Shown: one piece after another, positions 23,853-31,505 of the stretch
Numbering within the stretch: position 1 is the stretch's first letter
Layout of the letters: each line of letters starts with the position of its first letter
NCBI RefSeq assembly: GCF_003269275.1
Contig: NZ_QLTS01000009.1
Location: 40,878 to 104,877, forward strand
Source of the DNA: Phascolarctobacterium faecium DSM 14760
GTDB taxonomy: Bacteria > Bacillota > Negativicutes > Acidaminococcales > Acidaminococcaceae
Direction of reading: 5' to 3'
DNA: 64,000 bases
Made by a program: the position numbers and the translations under genes
The notes under the pieces: generated by a model
What the model saw: only the letters and a program-made list of their open reading frames with translations
Told to the model about the DNA's origin: nothing
Databases searched by the model: none

Positions 23853-24190
23853 TGAAAAACAAAAAAATGAATATGCTTGCACAACAAGCGCTGGACGACT
23901 TGGACGTTATTATGCGGACCGAGAACGGACGGCGTTTTATTTATGCCATTTTGGAAAGCACAGAGGTCGAAACAGCGGTTTTTTCAGCTGAGCCATACTT
24001 CAATGCTTTCTTATCAGGTAAACGTGCTGTAGGCGTTGATTTGTTAAAGAATATCCGGATGCTGAACGATGGGCATTCTTTAGAGATGCTGATGCGTAAT
24101 GAAGCAGAGAGCGCTAGACACCCTCCTGATTTAGAAGATGATGACCTTTTTAAAGTAGATAACGACATAGCGGAGGTAAGACATGAATAA
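23852..24190 (+). CDS. Bbp19-like phage protein
   Basis: 112 residues. DLDVIMRTENGRRFIYAILE followed by a FLSGKRAVGVDLLKNIR segment and LEMLMRNEAE is the Bbp19-like family seen between portal and scaffold in BPP-1-type podoviruses. Probably a minor head or assembly protein. One-base overlap with the portal gene. Confidence 0.65.
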   Translation: MKNKKMNMLAQQALDDLDVIMRTENGRRFIYAILESTEVETAVFSAEPYFNAFLSGKRAVGVDLLKNIRMLNDGHSLEMLMRNEAESARHPPDLEDDDLFKVDNDIAEVRHE

Positions 24191-24821
24191 GTTTACACAA
24201 ATGTTTTTTGAAGCAGATGGTGCTGGTGGAGGCGGTGAACCTGCTCCTTCCGGTGACCCGTTTGTAACAGAACCTGCTCCGGTAGTTGAGCCGAGTGGAG
24301 AGCCAACGCCTGCAGGTGACGGTGACCCTGCAACTACACCTAAAAATGTATTTGATGATCTTGTGCAAGAGCCTGCTGTTCCTGATAAATATGAATTCAA
24401 CCTACAGGAAGGGCTGGAACTTTCGCCTGAACTGGAAGCTGATTTTACAGCGATTGCTAAAGACGCAAAGCTTACTCAGGAGCAGGCTACTAAGCTGATT
24501 GATTTGCATAGCAAAGTAGTTTTAGACGTTATGCATAAGCAGGAGGAAATTGTAGACGGTTGGACTGCTGAATGTCAAAAGCAGGGGCTTATTTCTCGTG
24601 AGAACATTGCTGCTGCTAAATTAGCTGTTAATACTTTTGGCGGTGGTGAGGCTATGCAGGTACTTGTAAATACAGGTGTAGCCAATCATCCGGCAATACA
24701 AAAAATGCTGCAAAACATTGGAGGCTTGCTTATGGAAGACCAACCGCCTGATGGGCAAGCACCTAAATCTAAGGAACTGGACGACGCCGAGTTGTTTTTC
24801 CCCGGCGGCGGGTTCAAATAA
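24183..24821 (+). CDS. Putative capsid scaffolding protein
   Basis: 212 residues; acidic Pro/Gly/Glu-rich N-terminus (~12-60), helical middle (LSPELEADFTAIAKDAKLTQEQATKLIDLH in part) and C-terminal KELDDAELFFPG, the layout of podoviral scaffold proteins. It stands directly before the major capsid gene, as scaffolds do. Confidence 0.7.
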   Translation: MNKFTQMFFEADGAGGGGEPAPSGDPFVTEPAPVVEPSGEPTPAGDGDPATTPKNVFDDLVQEPAVPDKYEFNLQEGLELSPELEADFTAIAKDAKLTQEQATKLIDLHSKVVLDVMHKQEEIVDGWTAECQKQGLISRENIAAAKLAVNTFGGGEAMQVLVNTGVANHPAIQKMLQNIGGLLMEDQPPDGQAPKSKELDDAELFFPGGGFK

Positions 24822-24843
24822 AAATATTAAGGAGTGGTAAATA

Positions 24844-25824
24844 ATGCCAGATTTGACAGGTTTCGCAACCCTTCAAGACTTTGCGTCTCGTCAAGGGTTC
24901 GACAAAAAGTATCAAAGAATTATTGAACTGCAAACCAAAACAAATAAGATTTTAAAAATTATGCCGTTCAAAATGTGTAACTCTAAGGACTATGAGGAAG
25001 CTACATTGCGTTATTCTCTGCCGGAAGTAGCGTGGAGAATGATTAACCGCGGGACTAAGCCGAGCAAGTCTAAAACTAAGCAAGTATCTTTTACTTGCGG
25101 TGAGATGGAAGCGCTGGCTGAAATCGACGAAAAGCTTGCACGAAAGAATAATATGCAGGCTTCTTGGATGATGAGTGAGAATGCTGCTTTTCTTGAAGCA
25201 ATGAACCAAGAAATGGCGACTACGCTTTTCTATGGCGATGAGAAGATCAACCCTGCAGGATTCACTGGTTTAGGCGCTTATTTTTACAGTAAGACCAATC
25301 AGGAAGATATTTGGGCAGACCAAATCATTGATTGCGGCGGCACAGGTGATAATCTGACTTCTGTATGGTTTGTAGGCTTTGGAGAGCAGCAGGTATACGG
25401 CTTGTTCCCAGAAGGCGATACAGCAGGTTTTACGCATGAATATTTGGGTAAACAAAAAGTAACAAATGATAAAGGCGAGGTATTCTTTGCTCATACCAAT
25501 AAATATAATTGGTCCATGGGCCTTGCGGTTAAAGATCCTCGTTATGTTGTGCGTTTGGCCAATGTTGATTTAAAAGATCCTGCTACTACTACAATCTTCG
25601 ACAAATTGATCGAGGGTTATTATCAGATTGAAAATCCTGATAATGTCAATTTGCAGATCTTCTGTAATAAACAGTTTGAGGCTTTTATGGCCAAGGCTGC
25701 ACGTAATGACAAAAATACTATGCTGTCTATTGATACAGTTGAAGGAAAACCTGTTGTTAATTTCTGGGGCGTTCCGTTCCAGCGTTGCGCAGCTATTCTG
25801 AATACTGAATCTCAGCTTGTTTAA
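24844..25824 (+). CDS. Major capsid protein (BPP-1 type)
   Basis: 326 residues; TLQDFASRQGFDKKYQRIIE near the start, DYEEATLRYSLPEVAWRMIN and EALAEIDEKLARKNNM mark the HK97-fold major capsid protein family of BPP-1-like podoviruses. AAGGAG upstream. Forms the icosahedral shell. Confidence 0.85.
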   Translation: MPDLTGFATLQDFASRQGFDKKYQRIIELQTKTNKILKIMPFKMCNSKDYEEATLRYSLPEVAWRMINRGTKPSKSKTKQVSFTCGEMEALAEIDEKLARKNNMQASWMMSENAAFLEAMNQEMATTLFYGDEKINPAGFTGLGAYFYSKTNQEDIWADQIIDCGGTGDNLTSVWFVGFGEQQVYGLFPEGDTAGFTHEYLGKQKVTNDKGEVFFAHTNKYNWSMGLAVKDPRYVVRLANVDLKDPATTTIFDKLIEGYYQIENPDNVNLQIFCNKQFEAFMAKAARNDKNTMLSIDTVEGKPVVNFWGVPFQRCAAILNTESQLV

Positions 25825-25840
25825 AAAGGAGGAATATAAA

Positions 25841-26230
25841 ATGGCACGTATTGATGCTCAATTATTGCTGTCTGAGAATCAGGCCGTTACCGGCGCAAGC
25901 GCAAACAGCAATGTTATTGATTTAGGAAGTACAGGCGGGTTTATGCATCCGCTGTACTTTGACGTAAAACTGACCACACCAATGACTTCCGGCAAGATTA
26001 CTAAGGTTAAAGTACAATCTTCTGCAACTGAGGGATTTGATAGTCCTGCTGATGAGGTTGAGGTAAGTGTACCTGATTCTCTGATTCAAACAAGGGCTTG
26101 TACTGTGGCACAATTCTTTTCTCCAATCAAATATGGTAATCGTTATATTAGATTGGTTTACACCGCTAGTGAGGCCGTGGGCGGCAAGGTCTTTGCTTAT
26201 ATGACTGACGGCATCCAGGTAACTTTATAA
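25841..26230 (+). CDS. Capsid cement protein (Bbp16-like)
   Basis: 129 residues from ATG 25841 with AAAGGAGGA upstream. MARIDAQLLLSENQAVTGAS, DLGSTGGFMHPLYFDVKL and beta-rich rest match Bbp16-like cement/decoration proteins. Its place directly after the capsid gene fits. Confidence 0.8.
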   Translation: MARIDAQLLLSENQAVTGASANSNVIDLGSTGGFMHPLYFDVKLTTPMTSGKITKVKVQSSATEGFDSPADEVEVSVPDSLIQTRACTVAQFFSPIKYGNRYIRLVYTASEAVGGKVFAYMTDGIQVTL

Positions 26231-26511
26231 TGGCTACTTACAAAGTAAAGCGTAATTGTTTTACTTTGGGTCGTATGTATAGGCGTGATGATATTGTAAC
26301 GCTTGCAGATAATATTAAGGTTCCTGAACATTTTGTGAAACTTAATAGACCAGCAGCAGTATCTTCCGGTAATGACGATCCGCGTTATCTCCAATATGAA
26401 GCAATGAACTTTAATGATTTAAAAGAATTGGCCAAAGAACAGGGAATAAAAACAAGTCAGAAATCCAGGGAAGCTATTATTAATGAATTAGTGGCACTGG
26501 CGCAAGATTAA
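26230..26511 (+). CDS. Small protein with SAP/Rho-N-like C-terminus
   Basis: 93 residues; beta-rich N-terminus (YKVKRNCFTLGRMYRRDDIV) and C-terminal LKELAKEQGIKTSQKSREAI, a SAP or Rho-N-like helix-extended motif often attached to phage head-completion proteins. Role unknown. Confidence 0.6.
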   Translation: MATYKVKRNCFTLGRMYRRDDIVTLADNIKVPEHFVKLNRPAAVSSGNDDPRYLQYEAMNFNDLKELAKEQGIKTSQKSREAIINELVALAQD

Positions 26512-26514
26512 ATC

Positions 26515-26545
26515 AGCCGGGGGCATATGTCCCCGGCTTTCTTTA
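26515..26545 (+). terminator. Terminator-like hairpin in the late operon
   Basis: Stem AGCCGGGG/CCCCGGCT with an eight-base loop followed by TTTCTTT. Sits between two structural genes with no promoter after it, so late transcription must read through. Confidence 0.6.
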
Positions 26546-26561
26546 TAACAGAGGTGAAATT

Positions 26562-27155
26562 ATGGATAAGGTTGAGATTTGTAATATTGCACTTAATCAT
26601 ATAGGCGTAGCTACAATAGAACGACTTGACGAAGCCAGCGAGCCGGCACGAGTATGCCGTCGCTGCTATGACTATGTTAGACAGGCCGTGTTAAGGAAAT
26701 TCCCCTGGACATTTGCTACAAGAAGTGTACAGTTAGCTGCGCTTCAAGATGTGCCTCCTAACTGGAAGTATGCATATCGTTATCCTGCTGATGCAGTATG
26801 CCTGAGAATGATGTATAACAAGCATTTTTGTGGCTTGCCGAGGGATAACCAATATAAAATCGTTTCGGATAAACAGGGGAAAGCTATTTATACTAATATC
26901 GGCAATGCCTGGATTGAATATACTGTAGATGTTACTGATGCAGATTTATATGATGCTCAATTTGTAGAAGCATTTGGATGGAAGCTCGCTGCAGAAATTG
27001 CTTATGCGTTGACTGGCAAACTGGATTTAACGCAGATGTGTATCCAGGCTTATAACGCTTATTTTGCAGAAGCCAGCTCTACTGACGCTGATGAAGAACA
27101 TTTGCTGGATCCGCACATTGACAGATTAGCGGCAGCAAGATTTACGGGGGCATAA
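26562..27155 (+). CDS. Tail tubular protein A (adaptor, gp11-like)
   Basis: 197 residues: CNIALNHIGVATIERLDEAS, CRRCYDYVRQAVLRKFPWTFA and YAYRYPADAVCLR are the signature of T7 gp11-like adaptors, which bind the portal and carry the nozzle. Followed directly by the gp12-like gene. Confidence 0.9.
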   Translation: MDKVEICNIALNHIGVATIERLDEASEPARVCRRCYDYVRQAVLRKFPWTFATRSVQLAALQDVPPNWKYAYRYPADAVCLRMMYNKHFCGLPRDNQYKIVSDKQGKAIYTNIGNAWIEYTVDVTDADLYDAQFVEAFGWKLAAEIAYALTGKLDLTQMCIQAYNAYFAEASSTDADEEHLLDPHIDRLAAARFTGA

Positions 27156-27157
27156 TT

Positions 27158-29992
27158 ATGGCACTCTATCAATTAAAATCAAGTTTTGCCGGCGGTGAAT
27201 TGTCGCCGTCTATGTATGGACGTACTGATATTGCTAAATATGACAGCGGAGCTGCTGTTTTAAGAAATTTTTTCGTTCTGCGTTATGGTGGCGCTGCTAA
27301 TAGACCAGGCTTTAAGTTCATCGCGCAGACTTATAATAATAAAAAGGCTGTGCTAATACCATTTATGTACAGCACAGATCAAAATTATATTGTTGAAATT
27401 ACTGCTGGCAGATGCCAGTTTTATACAAATGGTGGTATTGTTGTTAAAGAAGATGGCACACCATATAGCATAGAAAACTTTTTTTCTGATAAAGATTTAG
27501 AAGATGCCGCAAAAATAAAATATACACAGAGCGCTGATGTTCTTTTCATTGTTCATCCTGAACATGCGCCAATGACACTTGCAAGATATGGCAGTTTAGA
27601 CTGGCGGTTTGAGACAATGGATATTACAGGTGGACCGTTTGATTTATCTAATTATAGTGGGTCAAGTGTAATAACTAAAACTTTAAAGTGGTCAGCACCA
27701 GGGAAATATACACTTAATATTTCTGATAAAACAACTACAATGAGATTAATTGTTGCTGGTGGTGGCGGCGGTGGGGGTGGTTTTTCTCGTTCTACAGGCG
27801 GGACTAATGCAGGCGGAGGAACAGGCGGTAGAGGTGCTTTGATTATAAAAGATGTTTCGGTGGTTCCAAATACATCGCACGAAGTTATAGTGGGTGCAGG
27901 TGGTAAGGGTGGAACAGGAACTGTTAGTTATGAAGGAACATGGTCGTCTCCTGGAACTGATGGTGAATCATCATCTGTATTGGGGATTGAAGCTAGAGGT
28001 GGTGGGGGCGGCAGCGGCGCACTTGGCGGAAGAACTGGCAGTGATGATTCGCATGATGTCGTATATGGAACTGATGGTATTTCTTACGGAGACGGTGGAG
28101 CAGGTGGTGTTACAGGCAGTAAAGGAACAGGGGAAACTTTAAATGGTAAAAATGGTTCGCCGGGGTGGGTTATAGTTGAGTATGGTTTTCCTATTGGTGA
28201 TAATACTACAGTAAAAGCTTCTGATGTTTATGGAGATATAACTGTAACTTCTACCTCTAGTATTTTTTCAGAAAGTGATAAAGGACAACTTTTTGCCCTA
28301 ACTCATTTTTTAAAAACAGACTACAAAAAGGGTATTCCAAGTAATAATGGAGAAAATTTACAGGTTAGTGTATTGCCAAAATCTAATGTCTATGTAGAGA
28401 GTTTCGGATTTTGGAATGGTAATTTTAGTTTGGAAAAATATGATCCTGTTTCTTTAAAATGGGTGAACATAAGAACACAAAGCGGGAACAGAAGCCAGAA
28501 TTATAGCTTGACTGAGAAGAACACGTCTGAAAGTATTGCTAACTACAGAGTTACTTCTACTGAATTTAATACAGACGTTTGGAGCGGTGAAAATGAGAAG
28601 CAGAGAGGCTATATAACCATTCAAAGCATCGGGGGAGATTATACGGGGCATGTATTGATTACTGAATATGTTAGCCCTACAGTAGTGAAAGGGACTGTAA
28701 AAAAACAGTTGGCTTCTACAGATGAAACCCGTGATTTTGCTTTTGCTGCTTGGAATGGTGAAAAAGGGTATCCTTCTGCAACAGGGTTTTATGAAGACAG
28801 GTTAGTCTTTGCGGGAAGTAAAGGATTTCCGCAGACATTCTGGACAAGCAAAACAGGAGACTATTATAACTTTGGAACAAGCATACCATCTGCCGATGAT
28901 GATGGAATTACGGCTACTTTAAACGGTGGACAAATGAATGGCATTAAGGCAATTATAGCTTTTGGTGAAATGTTGCTGTTAACAGCCGGCGGAGAATTTA
29001 AAGTAAGCGGCGGAGGCAAAGCCATTACAGGAAGCAATGTTTTAAGTCAACCGCAGGAATATAGGGGTGTGTCAGATGTTAATCCTGTCACTATCGGCAG
29101 CAGGATTATTTATGTGCAGCACCAGGGCAATATCATACGTGACCTTGCTTACAGCTATGATGTTGATAAATATACCGGTGATGATTTAAATTTATTGGCT
29201 TCACACTTGTTTGAAGGGCATAAAATAATATCTATGACCTATCAACAGATACCTAACAGTATTGTTTGGTGTGTGCGTGATGATGGTTTGCTGTTAGGGC
29301 TTACCTACATAAAGGAACAGGATATCTACGCATGGCACCAGCATACCACGGCAGGCGGGAAGTTTGTTAGTGTATGTAATATTGGAGGAGCAACAGAAGA
29401 TAAGTTATATGCAGTAATTGAGCGCGGCGGGCAGTATTATGTGGAAATAATGGAAAGCCGTGATAAAAGTACTAATGTAGAGGATCAGTTTTTCGTAGAC
29501 AGTGGTATAACCTATGAAGGAGAGCCGACCGATGAAATATCAGGGCTTGAACATTTAGAAGGGTATACTGTGGCTATATTGGCTGATGGAAATGTACTTC
29601 CTCAGCAAACTGTAGAAAACGGTAAGGTTCTTCTTGGAAATAAGTATAAGAAGGTACATGTAGGACTGCCTATAGATGCGGAAATAAAAACACTGCCTAT
29701 AGATTTTACAGCTCAAGATGGCACATATTTAAGTCGGAAGAAACGAATTGCTACAGTTACATTATTACTTAAAGATAGCCGTGGTGGATTGTTTGGAATG
29801 AAGGAGAATGAGTTAGATGAATTTAAATGGCGCAGTAATGAAGACTATGGGGAACCGATTAGTTTACAAACAGGTAAGTTTAAAGTAACGATCAAGTCTG
29901 CTACTTATGATGAAACTCAGCAGATAATAATTAAACAGCCTGATCCGCTGCCAATGACTGTATTATCTTTGATTCCGGAAATAGAAGGGTAA
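27158..29992 (+). CDS. Tail tubular protein B (nozzle, gp12-like) with glycine-rich insert
   Basis: 944 residues. N-terminus KSSFAGGELSPSMYGRTDIAKYDSGA (in part: FAGGELSPSMYGRTD) and RPGFKFIAQ are conserved in T7/P22-like nozzle proteins. Residues ~200-345 form a Gly-rich insert (LIVAGGGGGGG… EARGGGGGSGAL… GWVIVEYG), the glycine-rich receptor-binding/tip-like domain known from phage adhesins. C-terminal beta repeats (GFYEDRLVFAGSKGFPQTFW) are nozzle-like. Fibres attach here in related phages. Confidence 0.88.
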   Translation: MALYQLKSSFAGGELSPSMYGRTDIAKYDSGAAVLRNFFVLRYGGAANRPGFKFIAQTYNNKKAVLIPFMYSTDQNYIVEITAGRCQFYTNGGIVVKEDGTPYSIENFFSDKDLEDAAKIKYTQSADVLFIVHPEHAPMTLARYGSLDWRFETMDITGGPFDLSNYSGSSVITKTLKWSAPGKYTLNISDKTTTMRLIVAGGGGGGGGFSRSTGGTNAGGGTGGRGALIIKDVSVVPNTSHEVIVGAGGKGGTGTVSYEGTWSSPGTDGESSSVLGIEARGGGGGSGALGGRTGSDDSHDVVYGTDGISYGDGGAGGVTGSKGTGETLNGKNGSPGWVIVEYGFPIGDNTTVKASDVYGDITVTSTSSIFSESDKGQLFALTHFLKTDYKKGIPSNNGENLQVSVLPKSNVYVESFGFWNGNFSLEKYDPVSLKWVNIRTQSGNRSQNYSLTEKNTSESIANYRVTSTEFNTDVWSGENEKQRGYITIQSIGGDYTGHVLITEYVSPTVVKGTVKKQLASTDETRDFAFAAWNGEKGYPSATGFYEDRLVFAGSKGFPQTFWTSKTGDYYNFGTSIPSADDDGITATLNGGQMNGIKAIIAFGEMLLLTAGGEFKVSGGGKAITGSNVLSQPQEYRGVSDVNPVTIGSRIIYVQHQGNIIRDLAYSYDVDKYTGDDLNLLASHLFEGHKIISMTYQQIPNSIVWCVRDDGLLLGLTYIKEQDIYAWHQHTTAGGKFVSVCNIGGATEDKLYAVIERGGQYYVEIMESRDKSTNVEDQFFVDSGITYEGEPTDEISGLEHLEGYTVAILADGNVLPQQTVENGKVLLGNKYKKVHVGLPIDAEIKTLPIDFTAQDGTYLSRKKRIATVTLLLKDSRGGLFGMKENELDEFKWRSNEDYGEPISLQTGKFKVTIKSATYDETQQIIIKQPDPLPMTVLSLIPEIEG

Positions 29993-30000
29993 GGTGTATT

Positions 30001-30471
30001 ATGGCAAAGTATGAATTTGTAAAGCCAACAAGGGCAGATGCGGAGTATATAGCGACTAATCTTAAACCAGATAATTACAGTGAACTATTTTGTGCTATTG
30101 GCCCTAATGCTCTTGATGATATTTTAGATGGATTGAAGCACAGTGATGAAATCGGCTGCCTGCATATCAACGGCGTACCCGCTGCTGTATATGGAGTGAG
30201 AAAAGCTTCGATAATGAGCGACGAGGGGCGCGTATGGCTGCTTATGACGAAGGAAACGGAGAACCATAAGGTATTTGTCGGAAGGCAGACTAAAAAGGCT
30301 GTAAGAGGGCTTTTAAAGAGATACGACAGGTTATATAACTGGGTCAACGTTGGAAATTATAATATAATGCGTTGGCTTAAATGGCTTGGCGCAGAAATAC
30401 ATGAACCAGCGCCACATGGAGTTTATAATCTGCCGCATCACTTTTTTGAGTTTAGAAAGGATGATGAATAA
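30001..30471 (+). CDS. gp13-like internal virion/GNAT-fold protein
   Basis: 156 residues. Pattern RADAEYIATNLKPDNYSEL and GCLHINGVPAAVYGV, VWLLMTKETENHK, WVNVGNYNIMRWLKWLGAEI is that of DUF2833/T7 gp13-type proteins with an acetyltransferase-like fold; gp13 is needed for internal core assembly. Position before the gp14-like gene agrees. Confidence 0.8.
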   Translation: MAKYEFVKPTRADAEYIATNLKPDNYSELFCAIGPNALDDILDGLKHSDEIGCLHINGVPAAVYGVRKASIMSDEGRVWLLMTKETENHKVFVGRQTKKAVRGLLKRYDRLYNWVNVGNYNIMRWLKWLGAEIHEPAPHGVYNLPHHFFEFRKDDE

Positions 30472-31115
30472 TGGGCGTAGCGGCAACAATAGGCGCCACT
30501 CTTTTGGGTGGCTTTATTTCGGGAAGAGCGCAGCAGCAGCAATATAACGCTGCCGCTCAACAGGCAGAGGTAAATGCTCAGATAGCGAATCAGAACGCAG
30601 ATAAACTGCAGGCGCAGGCTGAAGAACAGTCTAAGTCAAATACTATCAACGAAGAAAACAAACGCCGTCGTATGAACGCTATGTTAAGCCAGCAGAGGGC
30701 TAATATAGGTGCTTCCGGTATAACAGCTTCAGGCAGTGCGGCAAACGCTTTAGCTGACAGTGCGTATAATATGGAAACAGAGCTTGCTATCGAACGCTAT
30801 AATTCAAGGCAAGGCGTTGAGAATATTTTTCAGCAGTCTACTGACCTTGTTAATCAACGTGATATCTATAATCAAAATGCACGCAATTACCGTAAAGCCG
30901 GTAAGCGTGCACTTATGAATAATATGCTTATGAGTGGGTTATCCCTTGCAGGTAGTTTATACAGTCCTAAGAGCGCAGGAAAGCAAGGTGCTTCCTCCGG
31001 TTCTTCAACTCCTAGTGTAACAACAGGTGCTACATATCAATTCAACAGTAGTGGAACTGGCTATAGACAAGGCAATTACAGTTATTTCCCGATGAAGCCG
31101 AAAACTTACTTCTAA
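30471..31115 (+). CDS. gp14-like internal virion protein
   Basis: 214 residues; small-residue-rich N-terminal hydrophobic segment (GVAATIGATLLGGFISGRAQ), long Gln/Ala coiled coil, AMLSQQRANIGASGITASGSA and a Gly/Ser tail, as in T7-like gp14 ejection proteins, which form the channel in the cell envelope. Confidence 0.8.
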   Translation: MGVAATIGATLLGGFISGRAQQQQYNAAAQQAEVNAQIANQNADKLQAQAEEQSKSNTINEENKRRRMNAMLSQQRANIGASGITASGSAANALADSAYNMETELAIERYNSRQGVENIFQQSTDLVNQRDIYNQNARNYRKAGKRALMNNMLMSGLSLAGSLYSPKSAGKQGASSGSSTPSVTTGATYQFNSSGTGYRQGNYSYFPMKPKTYF

Positions 31116-31159
31116 AGTGAGTTGATGAAGAGAGCATAGTTAAGTAATACGGACTGTAC

Positions 31160-31188
31160 TTGCATTAGTACGAAATGTATTATATAAT
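31160..31188 (+). promoter_or_regulatory. Promoter of the candidate antitoxin RNA
   Basis: TTGCAT (31160-31165), 17 bases, TATAAT (31183-31188). A short RNA would start at ~31195 and end at the terminator at 31253-31290. Confidence 0.7.
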
Positions 31189-31194
31189 AAACAA

Positions 31195-31290
31195 AAAGAG
31201 ATAGCTTGATATTGGCGTGTCAGCTCTCTCCTGAATAAGTTAAAACTTGAAGAAAAGGCCGACTACACCGTTAGTGGGTCTTTTGTCTTA
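31195..31290 (+). ncRNA. Candidate antitoxin RNA (RNA II-like)
   Basis: About 95 nt from the promoter at 31160 to the terminator. It begins with a stem built from GAGATAGCT and AGCTCTCTC and converges on the toxin mRNA, overlapping its 3' end. This is the layout of Fst/par-type loci, where the RNA blocks toxin translation. A similar GAGATAGTTTGATA…CTCTC segment leads the toxin mRNA. Confidence 0.55.
31253..31290. terminator. Bidirectional terminator shared by toxin and antitoxin RNAs
   Basis: Thirteen-pair stem (one mismatch, one G-U) AAAAGGCCGACTA/TAGTGGGTCTTTT with T-rich flanks on both strands. Confidence 0.7.
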
Positions 31291-31301
31291 TATAAGTAAA
31301 A

Positions 31302-31379
31302 TTATTTACTTTTAGACAAAATGATAGCAACGAGTGTACCAAAGGTTACCATCAAAGATAATGCTTCGTATACAGTCAT
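31302..31379 (-). CDS. Holin-like type I toxin (Fst/Hol_Tox-like), 25 residues
   Basis: MTVYEALSLM followed by a hydrophobic stretch (VTFGTLVAIIL) and KSK tail: the pattern of the putative holin-like toxin family (start MxxYEALxLM, FGTLV, basic end). AGGGAGGTGATAGC precedes the ATG, and CTCCCT/AGGGAG (31388-31403) forms a hairpin that would hide the ribosome binding site. Such peptides insert in the membrane and are silenced by antisense RNA. It runs against the late operon. Confidence 0.8.
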   Translation of the reverse strand: MTVYEALSLMVTFGTLVAIILSKSK

Positions 31380-31434
31380 GCTATCACCTCCCTTGACAGG
31401 GAGAGAATCCGACTATCAAACTATCTCGGACAAC

Positions 31435-31463
31435 ATTATAACACACCTTTAAGCGCTTAACAA
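31435..31463 (-). promoter_or_regulatory. Toxin promoter
   Basis: On the minus strand TTGTTA (31463-31458), 17 bases, TATAAT (31440-31435). The -35 lies in the arm of the inverted repeat at 31451-31478. Confidence 0.7.
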
Positions 31464-31482
31464 TTTGTTAAAGCGCTTTTTC
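31451..31482 (+). terminator. Rightward terminator-like hairpin before the 758-residue virion gene
   Basis: AAGCGCTTAAC/GTTAAAGCGCTT stem (one bulged base) followed by TTTT; only ~24 bases before the next structural gene. Confidence 0.6.
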
Positions 31483-31505
31483 TATACCCAAAAGGAGGCT
31501 GGAAT

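Larger units (their letters stand above)
31116..31505. other. Non-coding gap with a type I toxin-antitoxin locus
   Basis: 390 bases between two structural genes in an otherwise gapless operon. It holds a rightward promoter, a candidate antisense RNA, a shared terminator, a leftward 25-residue toxin gene with its promoter, and a second rightward terminator at 31451-31482. See separate entries. Confidence 0.8.
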
